From Amblyomma americanum (lineage: Eukaryota; Arthropoda; Arachnida; Ixodida; Ixodidae): a stretch of DNA of 64,000 nucleotides. The translations under genes were made by a program, and so were the position numbers. The stretch covers positions 82,794,639-82,858,638 of the forward strand of contig NC_135498.1 of assembly GCF_052857255.1 (NCBI RefSeq), written 5' to 3'. The notes below the pieces were generated by a model. It saw only the letters and a program-made list of their open reading frames with translations, ran no database searches and had not been told where the DNA came from. Each line of letters begins with the position of its first letter. Within the stretch, counting starts at the first letter, position 1. Shown here one piece after another: positions 32,001 through 43,414 of the stretch.

Positions 32001-32640
32001 CTTTACCCGGCGACTGCAAAAAAGCCAGTGCTTTCGCGCTATAGTTTAACCAAGTCAAAACACAAACAATTTTCGGGGCCCATTTGGCTCGACTCAGTGG
32101 CTGTTTTGAAAGGATATAGAGAATCTACGACCAGAGGCGCAAGGCAGGGATGCTGTTCGCAAGACGTCGTTTAGTATGCCATGAGCAGTGTCTTCACAAT
32201 GCGACTGCAATGTTCCTTCATATTTGACTGATAGCACGTGGTCTGCTTCCGTGCACCCGCAATACAGCGCATGTATCACGGAAAATTTTGGACTTGAAGT
32301 ACTCTTCGCACAAGGCGTCACCCGTCACCGCTCAGCCAAGACTGCATCCTGAACAATGCGACGTGCCGTATACACAGAAATCAATACAGCTGAGCACTCT
32401 ATTTCTATACCCAGCCAACATATGCCTTACAGTCGACAGCAACTGTCGATCGCCTAATCTACCGGCCCGACGGCATACTGTCACTGAACGACAGGCCCAC
32501 AAGACATGTACGCCCCAGGAAATCGACTGGCTTGTTGATATCTCGATGCGTGTGCTGCTCGTGTTCTTTTCTAGCCGAGGCAAATCGGGCAGCGACGCGA
32601 AACCGGGTGCCAGAACTTCTCTGGTCGATATGATGACTCG
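32001..32640. other. No gene recognised
   Basis: Overlapping frames on both strands (for example 32288-32692 plus) show no known domain. The right end joins the dispersed repeat at 32645. Confidence 0.4.
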
Positions 32641-32644
32641 CGCT

Positions 32645-32790
32645 TATGATATGCAAAGAGTCCGCGTTGCTTTGCTGCTTTTTCATGATTAGTCGACCTA
32701 CTCCAAACTTTGGCCATAACGAATGAATGTGGCGTGACGGTTATGTTCGTCACTGAGTTAACAGGCCCGTCAACTTTGAAACGGTTTACG
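32645..32790. repeat. Dispersed repeat shared with 8358-8500
   Basis: Same orientation and order as the copy next to the gypsy LTR end. Possibly LTR-related sequence. Confidence 0.75.
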
Positions 32791-32925
32791 GAGCCGTCCG
32801 ATTCTAGAGCAATAAATTTGAAGCAGTTTGGCGCAGTATTTAAGATTCCCTATCAGGATGACGCCGCTAATCTGGTTTGGCGCAGTTTCGCGCGAGGGCG
32901 TGTTTCAAGCTAAAGCCCGTATTAT

Positions 32926-33295
32926 ATCGAAAAACACAAGCAGAGAGACAGGTTGACAGGTGCGACTTCAGAGGCTTTTGCCAGTCTGAAGGAAGGCCGC
33001 ACGGTGTCATCTCTGCTTCGTTGGCCTCGACTAGTGCTTGAAGGCAAGAGGGTCTGGCCCCCCGCCAATATTGGCAACGAATCTGAGACCTCGGGCCCGT
33101 ACTAGAATGTATCGAAAAACACAAGCAGAGAGACAGGTTGACAGGTGCGACTTCAGAGGCTTTTGCCAGTCTGAAGGAAGGCCGCACGGTGTCATCTCTG
33201 CTTCGTTGGCCTCGACTAGTGCTTGAAGGCAAGAGGGTCTGGCCCCCCGCCAATATTGGCAACGAATCTGAGACTTAGGGCCCGTACTAGAATGT
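32926..33295 (+). repeat. Recent 185-bp tandem duplication
   Basis: Two units, 32926-33110 and 33111-33295, are identical except for about two or three bases near 'gagacctcggg' versus 'gagacttaggg'. Part of a third, diverged unit end precedes them ('gcccgtattat'). No gene. Confidence 0.92.
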
Positions 33296-33637
33296 AGGGA
33301 CTGATTCCGAAGCAAGCAACCATGTTTTATCCTTGTCAGTGGTGGTCGGGACAATCCTTCTCTATCGCTGTGAAATTTTCGCTGTGATATTTAGTAAGTG
33401 TCATTAACATGTTTTCTAAAACCCGAGACGTAGAAAAACACAGTTGGCAGCACTACACAAAGTGTAGAAGAAAAGTGGAAACCCGTGCCCTCACACCACG
33501 CTCGAGTCAGTCCCGAGTTGGCCGCTCAGCTCCAAGGATACAAAACAACAACGAACACACTGGCAGAGCGTGCGGATCGTTTGTTTCAGGACCTGTGCTC
33601 AAATCACTTGAGACACCCCGTCGATGCAGGGACTTTA
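33296..33637. other. No gene recognised
   Basis: Unique-looking sequence between the tandem duplication and the foldback element; a short plus frame at 33409-33675 has no recognisable domain. Confidence 0.4.
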
Positions 33638-34123
33638 AAGGGGACTCTGAAATGAATCAGATGGTCACATTCTAGTGCAACAGATCTGTAGAGATTGTCT
33701 TTGTGGGTATTAGAGTCAAATTTTAAAGCTCTGCGTGGAACCCATATTTTACAAATAATTTTTAAAAATCGCTGCTCGCCGTAGCTCGCAACCGATCAGG
33801 GCGACAGACCTCATCGCGCCTCCTTCCCCGATGACGTCAGTGCGCAGGCGGGGCGAGCTGGAAGGCTGGCCCTTCTGCCCACTGACGTCATCGGGGTAAG
33901 GGACACGCGCAATTAGGTGTGTCGCCCTAATAGGTTACGAGCTAGTCGGAGTTCCAGTGACTTTATTGCGAGCTGCTGCGAGCAGCGATTTTTCAAAATT
34001 ATTTCTAAATTTTACGGTTCGCGCAGTGCTTTCAAATTTGACTCGAATACCCACAAAGACCACGTATACACAACTGTTGCACTAAAATATGCCCATCGAA
34101 ATGATTTGAGGGTCTCTTTAAGG
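33638..34123. mobile_element. Foldback element with ~200-bp imperfect inverted arms
   Basis: The left arm from 'ttaaaggggactctgaaatga' pairs with the right arm ending 'tgagggtctctttaagg'. Further paired points are 'agtgcaaca', 'tctttgtgggtatt', 'cgctgctcg', 'gggcgacaga' and 'ccccgatgacgtca'. The loop is near 33855-33880. Arms differ at roughly a quarter of positions. No ORF. Probably an old non-autonomous DNA transposon. Confidence 0.75.
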
Positions 34124-34349
34124 AGTGGCCTTGACGAATTAATAGAATTGAAACCTTTCTGGCATGTGCATTTTCTTTAGTACATCAGCCGTACTGTACG
34201 GATTATAAGCCCATGTCGTAGTCACTTCCAGTGCTTTTTTTTACGGCTATAAGCTTTAGCGGGTCGTTTGGCTAAATCTTGGAGTCGTCCTCGTCGGCGC
34301 CCCTGTACGTCGCACAGTGCACACCCTCCCCACCTTCACAACCTCCAAC

Positions 34350-34497
34350 ACCAAATCAGGTGGGCTCCGGGGCGCTCGGGGCTCGAGGGAAACGAGGTCG
34401 CGGACCTGTCAACTCGAGGGCAAACCAACCGAGCGACCGACACCCCCGAACCGGATACCGCCCCCGAAATCCCCACTGCCAACAGTGCACGTCTCTA
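34350..34497 (+). pseudogene. LINE RNase H fragment
   Basis: The plus frame includes IRWAPGRSGLEGNEVADLST, the C-terminal RNase H signature (W-x-P-G-H-x-G-x-x-G-N-E-x-A-D) with the His changed to Arg. Only about 50 codons remain, with stop and frame breaks on both sides. Confidence 0.75.
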
Positions 34498-34499
34498 AT

Positions 34500-35187
34500 A
34501 GCTTAGACTCTTACGTTAGCGAAAAATGTTAACGTAAGCACGTCACCCGTTACAGTTCCGAAATGGTAACGAGTACGTTACTAAGTTATAAAAAAACAGT
34601 GGCTTAGCTCGGCTAAGCCAGGATATACTTAGCGAAAGCTAAGCCATAGTTTGGTTAGCCTTGGTTAATACTGATTGCAAGTCCAGGTTAGTCTGGTTGT
34701 CTGTCTGGTTTTCACGTGGTTCGTCACGTGACCAGTCACGTGGTCGGTCAGGTGGTGCGGTGCTACCACGGTGGGAATGCAAGCACGGCAAAACTGCGAG
34801 TTGTGGCCAATGTAGCTTTCGGTACAAAAGTAACGCCGTTACATGTAACGCGTTACTTCCAACACTGGTTGGTGGTAGCAGCACTCTGGTATCAGCAAGG
34901 TTTGCTGCCTGCTGGACATGCCACCCGTTCTCGCCCGCTTCTCTTCTTCGAACCTGCGCAGGGACTTTTTGGCTGCTCTAACGGTTTGAGGAGCCTCCGC
35001 CATCATCCGCCTGTCTTAGTTGCCTTCCTTTACCACTTTAAGCGCCTGACGTGCCACCGCGTTCAGCCCCTCCACTTTTTCGCTGTGGGCAGGGCGCTCT
35101 GCGCCTATTTCTCATTTCGCTGTTTGGTCTGCCACAGGGTTTCCCCACCATTCATCGGCCTCGCCTTATCTCCTGCTTCTGCTTCCC
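34500..35187. other. Intergenic with small repeats
   Basis: 34595-34650 is the inverted copy of 30885-30940. 34700-34760 has short GTCACGTG-containing repeats. TAACG/CGTTA motifs recur at 34510-34580 and 34825-34855. No gene recognised. Confidence 0.5.
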
Positions 35188-35489
35188 GCAGCGGTCGCTC
35201 AGTGGTTAAGGCGCTCGGATACTGATCCAGAGTTCCCGCGTTCGAACCCGACCGTGGCGGCTTCGATTTTATGGAGGCAAAACGCTAAGGCGCCCGTGTG
35301 CTGAGCGATGTCAGTGCACGTTAAAAGATCCCCAGGTGGTCGAAATTATTACGGAGCCCTCCATAACGGCAACTCTTTCTTCCTTTCTTCTTTCTCTCCT
35401 TCCTTTATCCCTCCCCATACGGCGCGCTTTTGGTGTCCGCCGTTATGTGTGACAGATAGTGCGCCATTTCCTTTCCCCAAAAACCAATT
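35188..35489 (+). mobile_element. Full-length Ruka SINE
   Basis: tRNA-like head with TCGCTCAGTGGTTAAGGCG (A box) and GCGTTCGAACCC (B box), body, and 3' end 'ccccaaaaaccaattt'. 'Accaattt' is repeated after the end, perhaps part of the target duplication. Confidence 0.9.
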
Positions 35490-35828
35490 TACCAATTTAC
35501 CACCTCAAAGTTCCTTCCTGCGGTCGTTGGGCTACGTGTAATTGCGCTGATGTCTAATATGGGTCTTCGTGCAGAGAGTCCTACGAGATTGCTCTGATCC
35601 GAAATGTGGGCCGGTCTGCAGAACTTCGCTGGTGGCTGAAAAAATTACGTCACAGGCTCACGATGTGCGTTTCTCGTGGCGCGTGATCAGCGTGCCGTTA
35701 CTTACTTAGTCGCCGCCACCATGCGAAAGAAGATGACTCGTTTGTCAGAAGCAGTGTTCAGAAGAACTTTGAAAACGTCGATAGCCGTGAACGCGAGCGC
35801 TGGCGAATACTGCGCTGAATTCCGGAAT

Positions 35829-36839
35829 TGCTTCCCCGTCAGGCGGAGTGCTCAAATCACCCTACTCGTGTTGGGCTCACGCTCTCTTCCTCAGGAGCAA
35901 ACCGTACCGTGTCTCTCCAAGACAGAAGGAAATCATTGAGATGGAGATCCACCGTATGTGCGAACTTGGCGTCATAGTGCCCTTTGAAAGTGACTATACG
36001 TCACCTATCATTATTGTAGAAGTTCCAGGCAAGGATCCAGGACCTTGCGTGAACAACAGGAGACTGAATTCAATCACAGTGGACCAGACCTACCCCATTC
36101 CGAACATCGAGGAGAGGGTTGAAACAGTCGCTAAATCAGAATATATATCCACACTGGATTTAGTTCTTCGTTACTGTCAGGTACCACTCACTGGGCGCGC
36201 CAGCAGGTACTCAGCATTCGTGTCCTCCGCGGGCACGTTCCGCCCGTGTAATGTTGAGCTTCGGCTTGAAAAATGCTGCGTACTGTTTTTCAAAGTTAAT
36301 AGACCAAGTGCTGCGGGGACTTGCAGATTTCGCTCTCCCCTACCTTGACTTCGTGAGAAAATGTGAGCCTACCAATCTTTCTTGGGAACAAAAGAAAGAG
36401 AAGGCATTTCAGAGTCTGAAAACGGCCCTAAGCGAGCGCCCAATACTGGCAGCGCCAGATTTCTCGAAACCCTTTATCATACAATGTGATGCCAGCGACC
36501 GCTGGTTAGGCGCTATTCTTTGCCAGGAAAGCGATGGCAGGCACACACGGCTCGTCCGTTACTTGAGCCGCAAGCTCAGCACGCGGAAGAGACGTATAGC
36601 ACGTCTGAAAAAGAATGCGCATGCCTCGTTGGGGCTATAGACAAACTGACATGCTACGTCTCCGGGTCCCGTTCCACAGTAGAAACGGACCATTGCCCTT
36701 TGACTTGGCTGCACAATATGTAGCCCAAAAATGGTCGTCTACTGAGGTGGAGCCTGGCACTCCAGCACCACAGCTTCGAGGTTCGCTACAAGAAAGGCAA
36801 GCTCCACACAAATGCCGACGGCCTAAGCCGAGCCTTTTA
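35829..36839 (+). pseudogene. Ty3/gypsy Pol with internal deletion (RT to RNase H)
   Basis: RT N-terminal motifs are clear on the plus strand: LFLRSKPYRVSPRQKEIIE, LGVIVPFESDYTSPI, RRLNSITVDQTYPIPNIEER and STLDLV (catalytic D) followed by QVPLT. After a frameshift come SFGLKNAAYCFSKLIDQVLR and LPYLD near 36345. At that point the RT palm's second Asp, the fingers and the thumb (some 300 bp in relatives) are missing, and sequence jumps to RKCEPTNLSW. RNase H follows: IIQCDASDRWLGAILCQ, a frame change, YSTSEKECACLVGAI and ETDHCPLTWL. A TAG at 36721-36723 precedes YKKGKLHTNADGLSRAF. Integrase is absent. Enzyme role: copying element RNA in the particle. Clearly dead. Confidence 0.88.
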
Positions 36840-36854
36840 GCTGGTAAAGATTTT

Positions 36855-36905
36855 ACCAAAGGGGGATGTCCCGTAAAATTTTAGTTTTGGAGATTTATTT
36901 CACAT
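36855..36905 (+). repeat. Polypurine tract and start of the 3' LTR
   Basis: ACCAAAGGGGGA (36855-36866) directly before TGTCCCGTAAAATTTTAG, 16 bp after the pol stop, fits a PPT followed by an LTR beginning TGT at 36867. The LTR's right end is not recognised. Confidence 0.6.
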
Positions 36906-39124
36906 TATCGCCCTAATGAAGAGCGCATGTCTCCCACTTTGTTTGCAGTAATGTTGTTCATAATCAGGCAACATATCTAGGAGTACGTTTTCCTTATTTC
37001 GGCCAAGGATAATTAAGAGCGAGTGGTGTAACGTGCCTTGACTCTGAGGTACTGGGGCTGGCAAAATTGAACGCCACGTCGGCCAAAACCAGTCTCCTAT
37101 ACCCGTACCGGGTGCCCTCTAAGCACCAACTTGATTTCATTTAGCGAATTTTATTCCCTTCCAAGTGCACCTCGAGCGGGAGCACACGCCTTGGACAGGT
37201 GCCATGTCTAAACTCCTCGTTGGGAGACACCATGTGTTCATGCAGGCAAAACACTTGATCTCTTCAAGTCTTAGTTGAAGTTTTTAGCTAAGTGCATTTC
37301 TGGCCCTGCGTTTTGGCCCTGCTTTTTGGAACAAGTGGTCCGCGATTCAGATCTGCCGCTGCAAATGACCTGTTCTGAAAAGCGCATAAATAAGTTATCC
37401 GGATGTGCTCCAAATCTGCGATTGAAATTAACCTCTTGTTCGCTATGCAAGTCCAACCTCACCTGAATAACAACAAAGTCCACACTTTGCCACTTAAGGA
37501 GAAGGATTGGTTACCTGTTTATTCAGGCCTGCTCCGATGGATTTGAATATGAAGAATAGAAAGAAATTGGTTGGTTTGGTTTGCGGGGGTCTAACGTCGT
37601 AAAGCAATCGGGCTATGAGGGCCATAACCACTGAGCCACCGCAGAGAAGACAGAAGAAGGAGACAGCCTCGATAGAAGACATAGGGTCGTTCGGGAGCGT
37701 CTTGAATAAGGAGAGTAAGGCAAAGGCGTGGTAATAAATCCCAAGTCGGAAGCCCAAGCAATGGGAAGGCATTTGTGCCGCAGAACGCTGCAGCGATAGG
37801 CGGATATATTTGTGCGATTAACTTTCAGTTTATTTCGAGCATTTATTTTTTTTGTAGTTTGTCGAGTGCAGTTTAGCAATAAAGCAAACGCTGCTCATAG
37901 TTTAACTGTCAGAAACTCATAACCCTGCAATGATAGGACGATCAGAAAACAAAAGGCAGTGTACTGAGGCATCAATTGAAAGGATTTTATTTTTAAATTT
38001 TTAGTATGCTGAGGGAGCCAGCACGCTTCTGCTTTTTTGAGCTCATAAAGTTCAGCCCGTTCATAGTATGGTTATACGTTCGCTGTTTACCATGCACAGC
38101 AGTGCACTAAGAATTCAAATAGGCAGAAAAAACTGCCAGATCTAGATTACCTGGCAGTCGCAACATTTGGGTTCAGTAATACTAATCAGCGAAGGTGCTA
38201 GTCACTGCAAAACAGGAATTTATTATTGGAGAAGAGCACAGGAGCGGCGCGACATAGAAAGGACACGCACTATTCCACTACAATGAATGCATAACAACTC
38301 GTTTAAATTTCAGCTTTAAAAATAGAAGTTAACCCTGTGTACAAATCTATCCAGGCAATTGAATTTTATGGTACCATGAAAGTAAATTAATGCAGTTGGG
38401 CGCTACAAATGACTGCTGCGATGTTGAATATTTTCGCAGTGTATAAATTCAGGCAGAAAAGTCCACATGAGACGAGGCAGTGCTACTCAGAGCAATGACA
38501 ATTACGGCGGAAATGATTGCAAGAAATAAAAATGAATAAATAATTAACTAAGTTTCTTTCTGCAATCTGCTATCTTTAGATGTTTTTGAAAATCATCAGC
38601 AAGAAATAGATAGTGGTACGTACGTCTTCACACAAACAGAAACGCAAATATTAATTTATTTTTGCATAAAAACCAAACATAAATATTTGGAATCGCCAAA
38701 TTGTTCGGAATAGCACGATTTTTTCCAGAATCAGTAGTATACAGATAACGGCCAATTTCTAAACTCGAATTTCACAAAAAAATCAAACATAAGGCGAAGA
38801 ACATCGAAACCGGTTAAGTGGCATAGATGGCAGAGCCCACGAAAAATTCAATTTATTGCATACATTTCAGTTTTGGAGCCCGGAGTGTTTTGGAATGAAC
38901 ATGCCATTAAATCCAGCAGGCTTTTATGCAAGCAGTTATCAACATAAAATTGAAATCAATACATGAAGCAGCAGTATCGGCTTTGCAGATAGAGTGTAAA
39001 TTTTTAAATTTAAATGCATCCTGAACACGCGAATTTTGAAAACAGAAAAGCACGAACTACAACTGTTACCCGCACGAGTAGCAACAGTTCGCTTGCTCTT
39101 TCGTTGAGGTCAGTAGACATAATA
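36906..39124. other. AT-rich intergenic with a SINE scrap
   Basis: 37560-37650 resembles the tick repeat at 59021-59264 ('ggtttggttt', 'gggctatgaggg', 'actgagccaccgcag') with an internal deletion. The rest is AT-rich with no long frame; part of 36906 onward is presumably LTR. Confidence 0.5.
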
Positions 39125-39352
39125 GACAACTTTAGCATACCATGCACTAAGTTACCTATACCGGAGTACTGCGAGTCCGCCCACCGCCGGTGAACACGCG
39201 CTGGTTGGTCCCGACGCTGCAGGCGCGCGCCCAGCTGCCGGGTACCTGGCGCCATCTGGTGCCGTCAAGGCGATTCGCCCATGCGCATTGGCTGCTCACA
39301 GGTTCCCTGTACTCCGTACCGGTAACACGGAACACGGTGTGCTAAAGTTGTC
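39125..39352. mobile_element. 228-bp MITE with ~22-bp TIRs and TA duplication
   Basis: The left end GACAACTTTAGCATACCATG and the right end CACGGTGTGCTAAAGTTGTC are inverted copies with two differences, flanked by TA at 39123-39124 and 39353-39354. GC-rich interior with 'ctggcgccatctgg'. A partial relative lies at 41105-41235. Confidence 0.82.
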
Positions 39353-39354
39353 TA

Positions 39355-42341
39355 GTATCAGATTTCTACACGTAAGTCGCTTTCCATTTCGTGATGAGCC
39401 CGAAAACCTGGTTCCAAAATAGTGGCCGTTTTTTATCGCATTCATGCCTGGAATCCCGACGTGCTGAGAATAACGAAAGGTTGAGGAGGGAAGCGTAATT
39501 AATATTTTGGAGATAAAGGGAAGACTTCTGATTGTTGTTATACGTAATGTGTATTGCAGATTAGAGCAGTCAATGCAGTTGACACAGCAAAACTCTGCTT
39601 TATTTTATTTGGCAGATAGAAGCAGTGGTTTGGCTGTTATAGATGCATTATGTGGGCACTTCTGTATATCGGCTCAATGCAAGGGCGAAAGCCTTCTAAC
39701 CGATGATACAAAATTCTTGAAGAGGGAGAAAATCGGGTGAATTTTTTGGCTGTTTATAACCACCCTCGGCGCATCTTGCAGTGCACATTTCAAAACACTC
39801 ACTTTGTCTGATGACGTTATGGAGCCCACGCGGAAGGCTGGTGACGACTGGAAATGAAGTCGAATATATACGGACTGCTTCAAACTATCGAATCAAACTT
39901 AAGCGAAGTGGAGCTTAGAATTTGTTGGTAGTGTATTTGAAAGAGAGGCTTAGCGCGGAAACGCAGGACGAGTGGAGAAGGACGGCATGAGCGCTGACTG
40001 CTGAAGATCTTATTCCGGAAGCATACCTTGGAAACCAACGCGCAAGACCAGCCATACACTTAACATATACGAGGAAATTTTCGCGATTAGGAGATCGATG
40101 AAGAATACATCACAGAAAAAAATCACAAAAACAAAGAACGTTGAAACACAGCTGCTGTCGTAATGGTAAAAAATTCAGGGGGCACTTTGGGGAGCAAAAG
40201 TGCGCGAGGCGAAAGGCTTTCTGCGCCCACTTTGGCTGCGTCTTTTGATTTGCGTTTATTTATTTTTGTTTTCATTTTTTTCAGTTTTCATGTTATAATT
40301 TCAGTTTGGTATTTTCTTTTTAATTTTATTTTGTTAAATATTTCTATAAGTTAATGTTTTTTAAATTCTTTACATTTTTCTGAAATAATTTTTTAGTTCA
40401 TTCTTATCTTTTAAATTTTCTCGTTATTTTTTGTTTCGTTATTTTTATTTATGTAATTGCTAATTAAGGCATAATTACAAACTAATGTGAAATTACAATT
40501 GCCCTCTTACTTAGTAATTGCTAAGAGCATTTGGGTTGTAGCAATTATGCTATTGGTGACGTCATAGCGTGACCGATTTCGCCGATGGAGGAACGGACGC
40601 ACGGACAACGATGAGCCATTAAAGGGGCTAAGAAGCACCGCTTGAACGGGTGCTGGCTATACTTCAGATGCATTCTTCATGTCACACAGATGCTGTCTCA
40701 AAAAGAATTTGGAGAATCGGTGCATAGGAACGGCATTATTCACTGAAGAATTTTCAAAATACAAGCAAACAAAATGCTGCCCTCAACTCGATTCTCGCCG
40801 GGCTTCTCATTCCCATTTCACTCTCCCAATGACGACACCGGGAGGGACCAATGAAAACAGCCTATCTGAGCACGTCGCGGAAGTTTGCACACCATGGTTG
40901 CCTAATCGCTGTAACCCTTTCTTGCGAAGGCTCGTAGCGTCGTTTTCATGGTTACAACAACCACTTCAACGCCTAGTTGACCCAGCGATGCTTCATCGTC
41001 ACGTCGACGGCGCAGAAGGAAGCACTGATCAGTGACGTTCCCTGACTTATGGATCCGAACTCGAGCGCAAGATGCTGCGATGGGGTGACGCCCTGCGCAA
41101 GATATTAGACACCTTTAGGATAGCGCGTACCGCTACTGCTTACCGCGTACTGTGGCCGTTACTAGAAACGCGCTCATTGGTCACGGCGAGCAAGGCGCGG
41201 TAACGTGGCGCCATCTGGCGCCGCCGCCCGGTAATCCTCCACAAGCCGACAATGTGCACTGCTAAATATGAAACAAATGGCTTTTTCTTTACATCCTTCC
41301 TTGGGACCGAAACAAACACTTGTAGAGTGCAATGGCTCGATCGGATCGATTACGCAAAGCCCTTCTCAGATACATAGAGAGTAACCATAAGTAGCCATAG
41401 CCATAAACTGGAGTACACGCGCTTCGACTGATGCTAATAGCATTGCTATAACTCAATATGTGCAACCAACAGGCAAAACAATACACTGATTATGTGTTTC
41501 GGTGCCCTTTTAAAGGCTTTCGCCTTAAAACCTTGAAAACTACCCGCTTCCAAAATGAAAGAAGGCAGCCGATTTTTCCTAGAGGGAAAGCAACCGGCGT
41601 GTCGCTGACACAGGTGTCCGTTTCCAACTCTTAGACCAGTGAGGCTCAAGGATACCCCTAGCCAACTTATCCTCCTAGCTTCTTTTCTGTTCTTGTACAG
41701 CGGAAGACATTTACTGTATTTACCTCACAAAGGCAGGTACATACCACCATTAGCATTAAGAAAGGCCCAGTGTTTTCTGGGCTGACCTTTAAAGGGGTTC
41801 AACAACACTATTCAAAAAGTACGGTACGCCTGGCATCCTGAGGCGGCCGCTTCACGAATATCCGCTTGTAAGAATTTTGTTAATTCTTTCTGTAGACGCC
41901 CAGCAATCTGCGGTAAGAATACAAATTTTAGGGTCCTCCAACTTTTTTCTTTATTCTGGTCCCTATTTGTACGCACAAACGTAGGCGCTGCTCCGCTAGC
42001 CCCACCCAACCCGCTCCACTCAACCCGCTCCACCACTGAGCTGCTGACGCGCGCGAGAATTCCCCGGGAGGCGGAGCTTCATGGCGCGCAGGCGTGACAG
42101 AACTGGCTGGCCGCGGTCACGGAAGCGGCGTGACCGTCAAAGAATGTCACCAACTGTCATTCCTAAACATAGATACGCACACGCGTAAGAGAAAAGAGGG
42201 CAGCAGTTTGAAAGGTCGCCGGAAAAGGCTCGCCAATTTTCGAATATCATTTTAGGTTTGCTAGTTATTGTAGAAGCGTAATATTTAGCGAAGCTGTTCA
42301 TGACAGCACAGTCTAGGGATTGAACGAGTTTATATACTATG
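39355..42341. other. Gene-poor region
   Basis: 40240-40450 is T-rich low-complexity sequence. 41105-41235 (from 'tagacacctttagg' to 'ggcgccatctggcgcc') is a partial copy of the MITE above. 41950-42060 has short 'acccgctccac' repeats. No gene recognised. Confidence 0.45.
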
Positions 42342-42770
42342 CTAAAAAGGTGTTGCAGTGCCCCTATTACTAAGGCCCAGAGTGTGCCCTGTATAAACAC
42401 ACCCACAGCTTAGAGGAATCTCGTACACCATGTCTACTACGATCTTATTGTACTTGGTGGCATGCTTCATATTACAAACCGGCTTTTTATCCATTCTTCG
42501 GCTTGTAAGTGAACAAAGACTGAACTGTTTGGAGGGTGTCGTGAAGACTACATCCACGTGTAAATTTCTTTGAGCCCCATTGAAAGATTCGGAGATACCG
42601 TAAACGCAGGGGAACACATGAAGTATATTTTTCTTTTCTTCCTTTACATGCATGAAATTGGGGGCGATGGGCCATCGCCGCGGTTGAATTTCATAAGGAA
42701 GTGTTTCGCTACGGCAATAATCGCCGACTCGGGGAATCAATATTCTTGATTTGTTCAACTTGGACGCCAA
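42342..42770 (-). pseudogene. Penelope-like element remnant with GIY-YIG start
   Basis: The 142-codon minus frame includes FPCVYGISESFNGAQ, VVFTTPSKQFSLC and then NMKHATKYNKIVVDM, VYEIPLSCGCVYTGHT. The last segment matches the GIY-YIG endonuclease entry of Penelope-like elements (VYxIPCxxCxxxYIGxT), preceded by the linker after RT. The frame then loses similarity (GLSNRG), so the endonuclease is cut at about 30 residues. RT itself is not found to the right. In intact elements this nuclease nicks the target for insertion. Single remnant, minus strand, in otherwise gene-poor DNA. Confidence 0.7.
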
Positions 42771-43410
42771 AACTGAATTCTAACCTGTGGCTACAAGACA
42801 TCCGAAGCACGTACAGCTCTAAAAAGAGGAAGCAATTCCTGATTTGATGAGTTTAGAATCCAGTGTTAAATTTCAATAGTGCCTTAGTCAAGTGTAGCAT
42901 ATATGCTCAAAAGGTGTAAGTAGTCAGGTTGAAAAACATTCCTCCATTTCAATAACTACAATTAGTGATGTTTACGAAATTTCATGGGTAAATTATAAGG
43001 AGTTAGGCATGCAAGAAAGCGCTTCGAAGACGGCGTAAGCCACGAAAACTATGTTGCCTTCTGTTAGTAGTGAAATGGCCAGGAAACCGCATGCGCACCT
43101 AAAACTTCACGCGTTCACTCCTGATAGACGGATTCAGCGCGCGGTCAAGTTTGACTAAAGAGGTTTCGTACAAAACTGGCGGAGTACAAGAATGTTGGAA
43201 ATGCCCAATTTGGGCACGTAAAAGTTTTCATTAAAAGAAATAAGTTAAAGTAAAACGCAAATAGCTCTTGGAAAGCTTCAACAGAAAGCTCATGCTTCAA
43301 GAGATGTCAATGCCTTCAAGAACAGCAAATAAATAGCTCATTAATTATGCGGCACCAAACGAAACAGCCTTTCAATGTCCACCGAGATACCACTATTCGC
43401 ACACTTCAAG
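42771..43410. other. No gene recognised
   Basis: AT-rich sequence without a long frame or repeat structure that I can see. Confidence 0.5.
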
Positions 43411-43414
43411 ACTT

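Noticed and set aside
32926..33295. CRISPR-like array
   Set aside because: Two long tandem units with no short repeat-spacer pattern, in a eukaryotic genome.
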